In this document: positions 49,796 to 59,046 of the stretch, piece after piece
How the letters are laid out: each line of letters starts with the position of its first letter
Position numbering within the stretch: position 1 is the first letter of the stretch
NCBI RefSeq assembly: GCF_005047355.1
Contig: NZ_SUMC01000034.1
Span: 30,948 to 94,947, forward strand
Origin: Actinacidiphila oryziradicis
GTDB taxonomy: Bacteria; Actinomycetota; Actinomycetes; Streptomycetales; Streptomycetaceae
Direction: 5' to 3'
DNA: 64,000 bases
Position numbers and translations under genes: made by a program
The notes under the pieces: model-generated
The model's database searches: none
The model's input: only the letters and a program-made list of their open reading frames with translations
What the model was told of the DNA's origin: nothing

Positions 49796-50283
49796 GCCGA
49801 GCGAAGGAGGCGGCGGCGTCCGAACTGTTCGCCGGCCTCTATCCCCGTCTGGCGGGCTGGTGCCGTCGTCTGGTCGACGACGACGGCACCGCCCACGAGA
49901 TCGCCTCCGAGGCCTTCACCCGCCTGTGGGCCCGCTGGACCAAGGTGGCCGAACCGCGCGGATTCCTCTACGTCACAGCGGCCAACCTCGTCCGCGACCA
50001 CTGGCGGAAACTGGAACGCGAGCGGCGGGCCATGAGCCGCGCCACCACAGAGGCAGTCGTGCGGGACCAGGGCGAGCCCGCCGGCGACTCCATGCGGTTA
50101 CTGGTGCAATCGCTCCCCGAGCGGCTGCGCACGCCCGTACTGCTCCACTACTACGCGGACCTGCCGGTCCGGGAGGTCTCGGCGTTGATGGGACGGAACG
50201 AGAACACAGTGAAGGCCGATCTCCACGCGGCTCGGGAGATGCTGCGCGCCAGACTGGGAGGAGACCTTGATCGGACGCGTTGA
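49792..50283 (+). CDS. ECF sigma factor coupled to the sortase
   Basis: A 163-residue sigma factor from TTG 49792. Region 2: ELFAGLYPRLAGWCRRLVDDDGTAHEIASEAFTRLWARW; RGFLYVTAANLVRDHWRK; region 4: LVQSLPERLRTPVLLHYYADLPVREVSALMGRNENTVKADLHAAREMLRARL. The gene overlaps both sortase and the next membrane protein gene, so the four genes are one unit. A sigma factor encoded with sortase and sortase substrate is not a standard textbook grouping. Confidence 0.9.
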   Translation: MSRAKEAAASELFAGLYPRLAGWCRRLVDDDGTAHEIASEAFTRLWARWTKVAEPRGFLYVTAANLVRDHWRKLERERRAMSRATTEAVVRDQGEPAGDSMRLLVQSLPERLRTPVLLHYYADLPVREVSALMGRNENTVKADLHAAREMLRARLGGDLDRTR

Positions 50284-50985
50284 GGGCCCCGGCAACCCGG
50301 AGGAGACCGACGACGAGCTGCTGGTGGCGCTGCGGCGGCACGACGACGAGATCCTGCTGGCACCGCCCGGCTCGTTCGAGCGCATCCGCCGTGGCGCGGC
50401 CAGGCGGCGGCGGGTGCGGGCGGCCGTCGCCGGCGGGCTGGCGGCCGCGGCGGCGGCGGTGGCCGTGGTGCTGCCGATGTACCTGGAGGGGACTGCGGCG
50501 ACCACTGTCCCGGCGCCCCCGCTCGTGCCACCGGCCGCCAGCGGCGCCCCTTCGCGCCCGGCGCCGAGTGCCACGAGGCTTAGCGCGGCCCCGAAGCCGA
50601 ACTCGGCATCGCCATCCTCGCAGACCAAGGGCTACCCGACCCCGCGCTCGTCGGTACCCACATTCAATGTCACTAAAGCTCCTACAGCCGCCCAAACGGC
50701 ACTGCCCGTCCCCAACGGTATGACTCCGACAGCGACTCCTTCGCCCTGAACACCAGCGGCAAGTCAGCCGTCCGCCTCGCGGCACCGGGCGAGTCCGGCA
50801 TCCGCGCCCGGATGCGCTCGTCGTACATCAACGCTCCTCGGGCGACACCGTATTCAGCACGATGCTCGACGGCGGTTCACCCGGGCAGCTGAAGGGTGAA
50901 GACCGTCTCGGTTCCGGGGGTACTGGTTACGCAGCATCATCTGCCGGAACCGACTGGTGGACCTTGCACTTTGTTAGGAGTTCTT
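50267..50985 (+). pseudogene. Frameshifted membrane protein downstream of the ECF sigma factor
   Basis: TTG 50267 with GGGAGGAG begins a clear frame: a charged cytoplasmic part (ETDDELLVALRRHDDEILLAPPGSFERIRRGAARRRR), one membrane segment (VRAAVAGGLAAAAAAVAVVLPMYL) and a Pro/Ser-rich linker. It reaches a stop at 50749. However the next frames continue in protein-like text: GYDSDSFALNTSGKSAVRLA and PGESGIRARMRSSYI after a one-base shift near 50719, and SSGDTVFSTMLDGGSPGQLKGEDRLG then TDWWTLHFV after another near 50832. Both shifts are in the same direction. The intact protein would have an extracellular domain. It could have been the anti-sigma or a surface sensor. Confidence 0.6.
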
Positions 50986-51077
50986 CAGGTGCACGACAGC
51001 TTCCTCACATAAACGGCCGGAAGGCTCAGAGCAGTTGCTCAAGTGAGAGCAGTTGCCCAAGTGAGAGGAACGCCATC

Positions 51078-51872
51078 ATGAACGACTACGACCCGACAAG
51101 CCACTCACCGGCCGGGTCAGCCCCGGGGACCATGGCCGTGCAAGCAGGCCGGCCAAGCGTACGGCGGTTGCTGTCGAAGAAGAGGGGTGGATGGATCGTG
51201 GCCGCCGGGCTGACGTGTGCGGTGGCCGGACTCGCCGGTGCCGGCACCTCCTCCGCTGCGGAGTTCTCGTCGTCCGCGTCGCCCCTTTCGGCCGCAGCCA
51301 CGTCCGCACCGACCGCAACGCCCACCGGCGGCCCGGTGACCGGGCCGGAACCCGGGGGTGCGACCGGCATCGTCGACACCACGTCCACGTCGGGCTTCAC
51401 CTTTGCGACGGCAACGGGTGTGGAGGTGACCGTCAACGAGGCGTCCTCCACGACCTACAAGAGGGGAGCCGACTCCGCCTCGGCGCGGGCCGTGAAGAAG
51501 GGCGCAAGCGTCCTCGTCCTGGGGACGGTCAACACCGCGACCATCACGGCTACCCAGGTCATCGTGCAGCCCAAGGGCGACGGCGGAGCCGCGGCTGCCA
51601 AGGCGGCAGGGGTGATCCCCTTCCAGCAGGGGGTGCCGTCACCGACGAAGTCGGTCGGTCAGGTTCCCAACTACACCGAGGGAGAGGGGACGATCGTCAC
51701 CGGGACGACAGCGAACAAGGCGACGAAGTCCGCTCAGGCCGTCGTCCCCGGAGGCATCGTCGACCGTGTGGTGCTCCTGAGCGACGGCGAGTACGAGGTC
51801 CACAACATCAGCATCAACTGGCCGCACCACGTCTTCGTCAGCAAGGACTTCAAGGTCCTCGGCTACGAGTAG
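51078..51872 (+). CDS. Exported DUF5666-domain protein
   Basis: A 264-residue protein with a membrane segment at about 38-56 (GGWIVAAGLTCAVAGLAGA) after a 35-residue hydrophilic start, and an extracytoplasmic part: GIVDTTSTSGFTFATATGVEVTVNEASSTTYKRG and KKGASVLVLGTVNTATITATQVIVQP (DUF5666). The remainder (YTEGEGTIVTGTTANKATKSAQAVVPGGIVDRVVLLSDGEYEVHNISINWPHHVFVSKDFKVLGYE) resembles a second small beta domain. ATG 51078 follows GAGAGGAACGCC. Function unknown. Confidence 0.8.
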   Translation: MNDYDPTSHSPAGSAPGTMAVQAGRPSVRRLLSKKRGGWIVAAGLTCAVAGLAGAGTSSAAEFSSSASPLSAAATSAPTATPTGGPVTGPEPGGATGIVDTTSTSGFTFATATGVEVTVNEASSTTYKRGADSASARAVKKGASVLVLGTVNTATITATQVIVQPKGDGGAAAAKAAGVIPFQQGVPSPTKSVGQVPNYTEGEGTIVTGTTANKATKSAQAVVPGGIVDRVVLLSDGEYEVHNISINWPHHVFVSKDFKVLGYE

Positions 51873-51911
51873 CCGCCGCGATGGAGCGCCGGTGCCCGTG
51901 GCCGGCTCGGA

Positions 51912-51941
51912 TGGCCCCTGGCGGCGTGCCGCCAGGGGCCA
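51912..51941 (+). terminator. 14-bp-arm hairpin after the DUF5666 gene
   Basis: TGGCCCCTGGCGGC (51912-51925), two bases, then GCCGCCAGGGGCCA (51928-51941), perfect complement, 40 bp past the stop codon. Confidence 0.75.
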
Positions 51942-52208
51942 CCCGGCCTTCGGGCCCGGCGACCCCGCCGAACCCGCGATCGAACGCATCCGGCGCATGG
52001 CGGACCTGTCCGGCTGATCCCTTTACCTGCTGATCCGTTGCCGTGTCGCCCAGCGTCTTCAGCCAGTCCTGCCATGCCTCGACGGTTCGGTCGATCTGGA
52101 TCGCCCTCCTGAAGGAGCTCGGCGGTGGCGTCCGGACAGACGGGGGGAGATCATTGATGCCGGGGGAACCAACCGCAGAGGAGCCGAGGTCCGGAGAGGG
52201 TGCCCTCC
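51942..52208. other. Gap upstream of the phosphoglucomutase gene
   Basis: 267 bp with no supported gene. A short frame ending at 52016 reads PAEPAIERIRRMADLSG, which may be gene debris. The end contains GGAGAGG, the ribosome site for ATG 52209. No clear promoter. Confidence 0.4.
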
Positions 52209-52949
52209 ATGACGCAGCTTGGTCTGCCGGTATCGATCGAAGCGTGTCTGTTCGATCTGGACGGCGTCATCACGAAGACGGCCGTGGTGCATGCGGCCGC
52301 ATGGAAGCAGACGTTCGACGACTTCCTCCTGCGGCACGACGGATCCGGCTTCACGCCGTTCGATGCCACGGGGGACTATGACGAGTACGTGGACGGACGG
52401 CCGCGCGCCGACGGGGTGCGCAGCTTCCTCGCCTCGCGCGGTATCCAGCTTCCCGAGGGTTCTCCGGACGACGATGGCGAGCAGGACACGGTACACGGGC
52501 TGGGGAATCGCAAGAACGTTCTACTACTGGAGAAGATCCGCACCGATGGTGTCGAAGCGTACCCGGGCACCCTGCGCTACATCCGCGCGGTGAGGCGATG
52601 CGGTCTGAAGACCGGCGTTGTGTCCTCCAGTGCGAATTGCCGGGACATCCTGGTGTCGGTCGGGGCGGAGGCGTTGTTCGAGGTTCGCATCGACGGGGTG
52701 GTGGCCGCGGAGCGCGGACTTCCCGGCAAGCCGCACCCTGACACGTTCCTGGCTGCCGCACGCGACCTGGGTGTCGCGGCATCGGCATCGGCGGTTTTCG
52801 AGGATGCGCTCGCCGGGATGGACGCGGGGCGGTCGGGCCATTTCGGTTACGTCGTCGGGGTCGACCGGGTCGGACAGGCGGACGCCCTGCGCGCCCACGG
52901 TGCGGACATCGTCGTGCAGGACCTCGCAGAACTGGAGCCGCGGGGATGA
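52209..52949 (+). CDS. Beta-phosphoglucomutase-like HAD phosphatase
   Basis: A 246-residue HAD-superfamily enzyme. Motif I LFDLDGVITKTA (nucleophile Asp and acid Asp), cap domain, motif II VVSSSANC, motif III Lys in LPGKPHPDTFL and motif IV FEDALAGMDAG. Partner with a GH65 phosphorylase: the phosphorylase releases beta-glucose-1-phosphate and this mutase makes glucose-6-phosphate. Stop overlaps the GH65 start (ATGA). Confidence 0.93.
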   Translation: MTQLGLPVSIEACLFDLDGVITKTAVVHAAAWKQTFDDFLLRHDGSGFTPFDATGDYDEYVDGRPRADGVRSFLASRGIQLPEGSPDDDGEQDTVHGLGNRKNVLLLEKIRTDGVEAYPGTLRYIRAVRRCGLKTGVVSSSANCRDILVSVGAEALFEVRIDGVVAAERGLPGKPHPDTFLAAARDLGVAASASAVFEDALAGMDAGRSGHFGYVVGVDRVGQADALRAHGADIVVQDLAELEPRG

Positions 52950-55309
52950 TCACGGACACCTGTTTCGCGGTCGGCCCCTGGGCTCTGAGGGAGACGTGGC
53001 TCAAGCTGGATCTGCTGCCGCAGAGCGAATCGGTCTTCGCGCTCTCCAACGGTCATGTCGGCTGGCGCGGCAACCTCGACGAGGGCGAGCCTCACGGGCT
53101 GCCCGGCTCCTACCTCAACGGCTTCCACGAGCTGCACCCGCTGCCCTACGCGGAAGCGGGATACGGCTACCCCGAGTCCGGCCAGACCGCGATCAATGTG
53201 ACCAACGGCAAAATTATCCGGCTGCTCGTCGACGACGCACCCTTCGACCTGCGCTACGGCAGGCTCCGCAGCCACGAACGCGTCCTCGACATGCGCTGCG
53301 GCGTGCTGCACCGCACCTGCGAGTGGACCTCGCCGGCGGGCCGCACGGTGCGGGTGCGCTCCACCCGGCTGGTCTCCTTCACCCAGCGCTCCATCGCCAC
53401 CGTCGCCTACGAGGTCGAAGCCGTCGACACCCCGGTGCGCATCGTCGTGCAGTCCGAACTCGTCGCCAACGAACAACTCCCCACCGTGGCCGGTGATCCA
53501 CGTACCGCTGTGGCGCTGGAGTCGCCGCTGGAGGCGGAGGAGGACCTGGCCATGGGAAACCACCTGAGGCTGATCCACTGCACGCGCAGCAGCAAGCTGC
53601 GGATCGCGGCCGCAGCCGACCACTCCGTGCAGGGACCCGAGCCGACACAGACCAGCAGCGAGAGCAACGCCGACGTCGCACGCCTGACGGTCACGTCGCT
53701 GCTGGCCCCCGGCCAGAAGCTGCGGATCGAGAAAACGGTCGCCTACGGCTGGTCGCGCTTCCGGTCCCTGCCCGCCGTGCGGGACCAGGTCGAAGCCGCC
53801 CTCGCCGCGGCCGGCAGCACGGGCTGGCAAGGCCTGGCGGACGAGCAGCAGTCCTACCTGGACGAGTTCTGGGCCCGGTCCGATGTCGAGGTCGACGGAG
53901 ACGAGGAGATCCAGCAGGCAGTGCGGTTCGCCCTGTTCCACGTGCTGCAAGCCGGTGCCCGCGCCGAACAGCGTGCCATCCCCGCCAAAGGTCTGACCGG
54001 CACCGGCTACGACGGTCACTCCTTCTGGGACACCGAGACCTTCGTCCTGCCGCTGCTCACCTACACCTCACCCGGTGCCGTCGCCGAGGCGCTGCGCTGG
54101 CGGCAGAGCACCCTGCCGACCGCCCGCGACCGCGCGCGGCAGCTCGGGCTGCGCGGGGCGGCGTTCCCCTGGCGGACCATCGACGGTGCGGAGTGCACCG
54201 CCTACTGGCCGGCCGGCACCGCCGCGTTCCATGTCAACGCCGACATCGCCGACGCCGTCGTCCGCTACGTCTCCGCCACCGGCGACCAGGACTTCGAGCG
54301 CACCAGCGGGGTGGAACTGCTCGTGGAGACAGCCCGGCTGTGGATGTCGCTGGGCCATCACGACCACCGCGGCACCTTCCACATCGACGGCGTGACCGGC
54401 CCGGACGAGTACAGCGCAGTCGCCGACGACAACACCTATACCAACCTCATGGCCGCCAGGAATCTGACCGAAGCTGCCGAAGCCGCCGAACGCCACCCCC
54501 ACCAGGCAACCGCACTGAGCGTGGACGACGAGGAGACCGCCGCATGGCGCGACGCCGCAGAGGCCATGCACCTGCCCTACAACGACGAGCTGAGGGTGCA
54601 TGAGCAGCACGCCGGGTTCACCGGCCACCAGCCGTGGGACTTCGCGGCCACCCGGCCCGACCAGTACCCCCTGCTGCTGCACTTCCCCTACTTCGACATC
54701 TACCGCAAACAAGTGGTGAAACAGGCAGACCTGGTGCTGGCCATGTACACATGCGGCGAGGCGTTCGACACCGGGCACAAGGCCCGCAACTTCGACTACT
54801 ACGAACCCCTGACCGTGCGGGACTCGTCACTGTCCGCGTGCTGCCAGGCCGTCATCGCGGCGGAGGTGGGCCACGAGAAGCTTGCCTATGACTACACCGT
54901 CGAAGCGGCGCTGATGGACCTCGATGATCTGGAGAACAACACCAGGGACGGGCTGCATATCGCCTCACTGGCCGGCACCTGGATGGCCCTGGTCTGCGGC
55001 TTCGGAGGCATGCGCCACCACGGCGACACCCTGTCGTTCATGCCCCGGCTGCCCGAGAAACTCAGCCGGCTCGCATTCCACCTCGAAATCTGGGGCCGTC
55101 GCCTCGGCGTCGAGATCAAGACCGGGATCGCCACCTACACCCTGCTGGCAGGCCCGTCGATGACAATCCGCCACCACGGCGAAGCCCTCACCCTCACCGC
55201 CGACTCACCCACGAGCCGCCCCGTCCCCGACGCGACCGAGCACCCGGCCCCCGAACAGCCGCCGGGCCGCCGCCCGGGGCACCCCCAACAGCGACGCGCG
55301 AGGCTGTGA
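52946..55309 (+). CDS. GH65 disaccharide phosphorylase (maltose/trehalose/kojibiose type)
   Basis: A 787-residue inverting phosphorylase. N-terminal beta-sandwich (SESVFALSNGHVGWRGNLDEG), (alpha/alpha)6 barrel with GYDGHSFWDTETFVLPLL, HVNADIADAVVRY and the general acid Glu in GVTGPDEYSAVADDNTYTNLMA, phosphate-site region KQADLVLAMY, then C-terminal beta domain. Which disaccharide is cleaved cannot be decided from sequence reading. Tail of about 40 residues is Pro/Arg-rich and disordered. Confidence 0.93.
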   Translation: MITDTCFAVGPWALRETWLKLDLLPQSESVFALSNGHVGWRGNLDEGEPHGLPGSYLNGFHELHPLPYAEAGYGYPESGQTAINVTNGKIIRLLVDDAPFDLRYGRLRSHERVLDMRCGVLHRTCEWTSPAGRTVRVRSTRLVSFTQRSIATVAYEVEAVDTPVRIVVQSELVANEQLPTVAGDPRTAVALESPLEAEEDLAMGNHLRLIHCTRSSKLRIAAAADHSVQGPEPTQTSSESNADVARLTVTSLLAPGQKLRIEKTVAYGWSRFRSLPAVRDQVEAALAAAGSTGWQGLADEQQSYLDEFWARSDVEVDGDEEIQQAVRFALFHVLQAGARAEQRAIPAKGLTGTGYDGHSFWDTETFVLPLLTYTSPGAVAEALRWRQSTLPTARDRARQLGLRGAAFPWRTIDGAECTAYWPAGTAAFHVNADIADAVVRYVSATGDQDFERTSGVELLVETARLWMSLGHHDHRGTFHIDGVTGPDEYSAVADDNTYTNLMAARNLTEAAEAAERHPHQATALSVDDEETAAWRDAAEAMHLPYNDELRVHEQHAGFTGHQPWDFAATRPDQYPLLLHFPYFDIYRKQVVKQADLVLAMYTCGEAFDTGHKARNFDYYEPLTVRDSSLSACCQAVIAAEVGHEKLAYDYTVEAALMDLDDLENNTRDGLHIASLAGTWMALVCGFGGMRHHGDTLSFMPRLPEKLSRLAFHLEIWGRRLGVEIKTGIATYTLLAGPSMTIRHHGEALTLTADSPTSRPVPDATEHPAPEQPPGRRPGHPQQRRARL

Positions 55310-55755
55310 CCACACCCACCGAAGACCGGAGGAGCCCCGTGGACCTGGTTCGCGACGCGATGACTACCGACGTCGTCACGGTTCCGCCCTACACTTCCCT
55401 GACCGCGGTTGCCGCCTGCATGCGCGACGCCGACGTCGGCTGTGTCCTCGTTGCCACCGACGACGTCCTCCACGGCCTGATCACGGACCGCGACATCATC
55501 GTCCGCGTCACCGCCGAAGGCCTGATCGCGGGCAGCACCACGGCCCGCCAAGCCGCCTCCAGGGCCCTGGTCACTGTCACCCCCGACACCACACTGTGTG
55601 ACGCGACCGCACTGATGCGCGATCACGCACTGCACCGCCTGCCCGTCGTGGACGACGGTCACCTCGTGGGTCTTCTCTCCTTGGGCGACATCGCCGCCAC
55701 CCCCCACGCCCAGGAAGTGCTCATCGCACTCAGCAACGCCCAGGCCAACCACTGA
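55306..55755 (+). CDS. CBS-domain pair protein
   Basis: A 149-residue protein from GTG 55306, overlapping the GH65 stop. Two CBS motifs: VRDAMTTDVVTVPPYTSLTAVAACMRDADVGCVLVATDDVLHGLITDRDIIVR and ALVTVTPDTTLCDATALMRDHALHRLPVVDDGHLVGLLSLGDIA. Such proteins bind adenine nucleotides. Its place in the operon suggests sensing energy state, but this type is also common alone. Confidence 0.9.
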   Translation: MTTPTEDRRSPVDLVRDAMTTDVVTVPPYTSLTAVAACMRDADVGCVLVATDDVLHGLITDRDIIVRVTAEGLIAGSTTARQAASRALVTVTPDTTLCDATALMRDHALHRLPVVDDGHLVGLLSLGDIAATPHAQEVLIALSNAQANH

Positions 55756-55766
55756 TCGCGGGGCCA

Positions 55767-55790
55767 CCCCTGAGCGGAGGGGACCGTTTT
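55767..55790 (+). terminator. Hairpin with T-tract after the CBS gene
   Basis: CCCCT (55767-55771) and AGGGG (55778-55782), six-base loop, followed by ACCGTTTT. Short but close to the classical terminator pattern. It lies 11 bp past the stop. Confidence 0.55.
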
Positions 55791-55920
55791 CAACGAGCGT
55801 CATCACTGAGAGTCAGATACGTTAACTGTGCGTCGCGCCGGCAGGGCACCGACGGCCGCTAACGCGGCACCCGGACTCCCTCCTCGCACGGATACGACAC
55901 TCGAACAGAGGAACGTGAGC

Positions 55921-57399
55921 ATGATGCACCGGATCACCGTCTTCGCCGTGGTGAGCGTGCTGGCTGCGGCGGTCTCGGCCGGTGCGATGCCCGCACAGGT
56001 CGCGCCCGGTGGTGGCAGGCCGCCCAGACCTACCCCTCCGCTCGGGGCCCCGCCCAATGGTGAGGCCTGGGCGTGGACCCAACTGACCAGCCGTGGCACC
56101 CAGATCCGTTATGTGACCACCGACACCACCCAAAGCTGCCCCACCGTGCGGTACACCCTGGCCGGGAACAGAAATCCATTCCGCATGCACCGTGCGAGCC
56201 TTCCCATGGGGGCGCAGTTCCCGACCACCGTGTGCGAGTTGGTTGTACGCCTCGGGGCCTCCGACGCGGTGCTTGAGCAATCGACGATCCACGCGGCCAC
56301 GGTGCACCCTGGGAACCGTCAGCTCCCCTTGCCGAACTGGACTGCGACCACGCGCCCTCGCACCATCGGGATCATCGGCGACACCGGCTGCCGAGTCCCG
56401 ACGGCGGGTCCCGTGCAGGACTGCGCGAACCATCAAAGCGGTTGGCCCTTCCCGCAGATCGCGACCAGCGCTGTCACCAAGTCGCGGCCGGATCTCGTGA
56501 TCCATGTCGGTGACTACCTCTACCGTGACGACCCCGGCAGGGAAAACGACAAGGCGGCAAACCCGGGCTGCGTGACGCTCGCAGACAGAGCCAGCTGGCC
56601 CTGTGTTGTCGCTGATTTCTTCAGACCGGCGGAAACGCTGCTGGCCACGTCGCCGATCGCGTTGACCCGAGGCAACCATGAAGACTGCAACGCCGCGCAG
56701 CAAGGCGGCGCTGGTGGCGCGTGGTTCCGCTACCTCGCCGACGACCTCCGCGACAACGGATCGTGCAGCCGTTACACCACCCCGGTCGCGATTGACGCGG
56801 GCTCCCTGAACCTCATCTCCGTGGACTCCTCGCTTGCCGACCCGAACGACGACGGAACCACAACGACGGAACAGAAGAACCGATACACTCAGCAATTCGA
56901 CGCCGTGAACCACGATGCGCAGCAGCATCCCACCCATGATTACTTCGTATTCACGCACAAGCCGCTGTGGATGGTGAAAGCGGCCGGCTCAACGCAAGGA
57001 AATGTGACATGGGTGACCCACGTCCTCGACGCAGCCGTCGCTAATACCAGCCTGGGTCGGCTGGCCGACAACATTCGACTGGTGCTGTCAGGCCACATCC
57101 ACCTTTACCAGATGGTCGATTTCAACACCTCCCGCCCACCCCAGGTGACCGTGGGCTCCTCGGGCGGAGAACCACAGGACAACGGCCCGGACAACACTAA
57201 CGTCCCCGGACAACCAGTCGGCACGCCGCCGCAGCCTGTCACTCACTCGATCACCCAGGAAGGGACCTTCGGGTACGCGGTCCTGCGCGACAACGGCGGG
57301 CCCTGGGACCTCACCTTTCGTGAGACGACCGGTACCGTCCCGGGTCAAACCTGCACGTTGAGCACGAGCACCATGAACAAACAATTCACCTGCCACTGA
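55921..57399 (+). CDS. Secreted calcineurin-type metallophosphoesterase
   Basis: A 492-residue exported enzyme. ATG 55921 begins a signal peptide (MHRITVFAVVSVLAAAVSAGAMPA). All metallophosphoesterase blocks are visible: IIGDTGCR, VIHVGDYLYRDD, LTRGNHEDC, FVFTHKPLWM and VLSGHIHLYQ. It hydrolyses phosphate esters outside the cell. An N-terminal beta domain of about 120 residues precedes the catalytic part. Isolated transcription unit. Confidence 0.92.
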   Translation: MMHRITVFAVVSVLAAAVSAGAMPAQVAPGGGRPPRPTPPLGAPPNGEAWAWTQLTSRGTQIRYVTTDTTQSCPTVRYTLAGNRNPFRMHRASLPMGAQFPTTVCELVVRLGASDAVLEQSTIHAATVHPGNRQLPLPNWTATTRPRTIGIIGDTGCRVPTAGPVQDCANHQSGWPFPQIATSAVTKSRPDLVIHVGDYLYRDDPGRENDKAANPGCVTLADRASWPCVVADFFRPAETLLATSPIALTRGNHEDCNAAQQGGAGGAWFRYLADDLRDNGSCSRYTTPVAIDAGSLNLISVDSSLADPNDDGTTTTEQKNRYTQQFDAVNHDAQQHPTHDYFVFTHKPLWMVKAAGSTQGNVTWVTHVLDAAVANTSLGRLADNIRLVLSGHIHLYQMVDFNTSRPPQVTVGSSGGEPQDNGPDNTNVPGQPVGTPPQPVTHSITQEGTFGYAVLRDNGGPWDLTFRETTGTVPGQTCTLSTSTMNKQFTCH

Positions 57400-57477
57400 G
57401 AGCTGGAACGTGTCGGATGCGCGGGAAGGACGGGGCGAACATTCCGAGCAATAGTCAAGACTTCTGGATTAGATCCT

Positions 57478-57933
57478 TTAGAGCATCCTTGTCATGAACG
57501 TACTGTTCGGGTCGGGCTGGTAGTCCGCGAACGGCTCGCAGCGGATGAACCCGAACTTCTCGTACAGCTTTCTGGCGGGCAGGAAGAAGTCGGCCGCGCC
57601 GGTCTCCAGGCTCAGCCGAGTGAATCCCATGCGCTTGGCCTCGGTGATGATGTGCTCAAGCAGCAGGGATGCGATCCCGCTTCGCTTACGAGTCGGCGTG
57701 GTGCGCATCGACTTCAGCTCCGCGTGGCCCGCGTCCAGCCGCTTGATCGCACCGCAGCCCACCAGCGAGTCACCGTCCATGACTGACCAGAACGTGATCT
57801 CGGGCTTGCGGAGCCCGTCGAGATCGAAGGCGTGCTTGCTCTCCAGAGGCGTGATGGACCGCATCTGCTGGACGTGCTCGTCGAGGAACCCGGCGATCTC
57901 TGAGCCGGAGAGGTCATCCACCACGATCTTCAC
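57478..57933 (-). CDS. GNAT-family N-acetyltransferase
   Basis: A 151-residue acetyltransferase. GTG 57933 (VKIVVDDLSGSEIAGFLDEHVQQM) is preferred to an upstream ATG that adds 21 basic residues. Acetyl-CoA motif A: LKSMRTTPTRKRSGIASLLLEHIITEAKRMGFTRLSLETG; motif B: ARKLYEKFGFIRCEPF. The motif R-x-x-G-x-A reads RKRSGIA. Similar to the YsnE/PhnO-like group. Substrate unknown. Confidence 0.9.
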   Translation of the reverse strand: MKIVVDDLSGSEIAGFLDEHVQQMRSITPLESKHAFDLDGLRKPEITFWSVMDGDSLVGCGAIKRLDAGHAELKSMRTTPTRKRSGIASLLLEHIITEAKRMGFTRLSLETGAADFFLPARKLYEKFGFIRCEPFADYQPDPNSTFMTRML

Positions 57934-58085
57934 TTTGATCGCCCTTCTTCGGGACTCTCGGTGCCGTGGGTGCTGTGTCAGTTCCCTAAGACCCACCTGG
58001 TCAACCCCGGGCCAACCGCCTGGAAGGGAATGGCGAGCAAGGCCCGGGGTGGAGGTCGTAGCCCGAGTGCGGCTGGGGGCCGGCC

Positions 58086-59009
58086 CTACCCTGCTGACGT
58101 GTGCGCTGTGCCCCCGGCGCGGATGCGCTGGCTGAGGAAGAGAGCCGCGCGGTCCAGTGCCTCGTCTGCCTCGTCCAGGATGCCGGCGAACGACTGGAAC
58201 ACGTGCGGCACGTCGGCGGTGATGTCCAGGATGACGTCCACTCCGGCTGCCCTTGCCCGCGCGGCCAGGCGCGTGGAGTCGTCCAGCAGGATCTCGTTGG
58301 TGCCTACCTGGATGAGCATCGGGGGGAAGCCGGTCAGGTCGGCGAGGACGGCCGGGCTGAGCATGGGCTGGTGCGGGTCCTGCCCGGCGAGGTACATGGC
58401 TCCGGTGTGTTCCACGGACTTGCGGGTGAGGATCGGGTCGATGCCTTCCTTGGTGTCCATGCTCTTGCCCGTGCGGGTGGCGTCGAGGCCCGGGGAGAAC
58501 GTCACGATGGCGGCGGGCAGCGGGAGGCCCGCGTCGCGGGCGGCGAGGCAGGTGGTGACGGTGAGGCCGCCGCCGGCCGAGTCCCCGGCGAACGCGATGG
58601 TCGAAGGGTCCTCGCCGCTGTCGAGGAGGGCGCGGTAGGCGCTCAGTGTGTCTTCGATCGCGGCCGGGAACGGGTGCTCGGGGGCAAGCCGGTAGTCCAG
58701 CGAGTACGCCCCGAAGCCAGTCTTGGCAACGAGGTGGCCTGTCAGCGACAGGGCGGTCTCGGGGGAGCCGAACACCCAGCTGCCGCCGTGGAAGTAGAGG
58801 ATCGTCCCGGCGCGCGGCCCGTTGTCCGGCTCGACATGCAGTGCGGGCCGGTCGCCGAGCGTTGTCTGCGTGGTGTGGATGCTGTCGGGCACGATCATCT
58901 GGGCCATCAGCGCCTTGAATCCGGCTCGGATCGCCTCGACCGACTGGGGGCCCTCAGGTCGCGGCTGCCGCAGCATTGCGTCGACCTGGGCGCGCTGTTC
59001 CTTGCTCAT
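58086..59009 (-). CDS. HSL-family alpha/beta hydrolase (esterase)
   Basis: A 307-residue hydrolase of the hormone-sensitive-lipase group: oxyanion HGG in LYFHGGSWVFGSPE, nucleophile Ser in AFAGDSAGGGL, Asp in NEILLDDSTRLA and His in VPHVFQSF. It hydrolyses short-chain esters. Divergent from the MarR gene at 59078, whose operators lie in the shared 68-bp gap, so the MarR protein probably controls it. Confidence 0.93.
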   Translation of the reverse strand: MSKEQRAQVDAMLRQPRPEGPQSVEAIRAGFKALMAQMIVPDSIHTTQTTLGDRPALHVEPDNGPRAGTILYFHGGSWVFGSPETALSLTGHLVAKTGFGAYSLDYRLAPEHPFPAAIEDTLSAYRALLDSGEDPSTIAFAGDSAGGGLTVTTCLAARDAGLPLPAAIVTFSPGLDATRTGKSMDTKEGIDPILTRKSVEHTGAMYLAGQDPHQPMLSPAVLADLTGFPPMLIQVGTNEILLDDSTRLAARARAAGVDVILDITADVPHVFQSFAGILDEADEALDRAALFLSQRIRAGGTAHTSAG

Positions 59010-59046
59010 CTTCTTCTCCTGCCGTAAGTACCTTCCACTGCACTAT

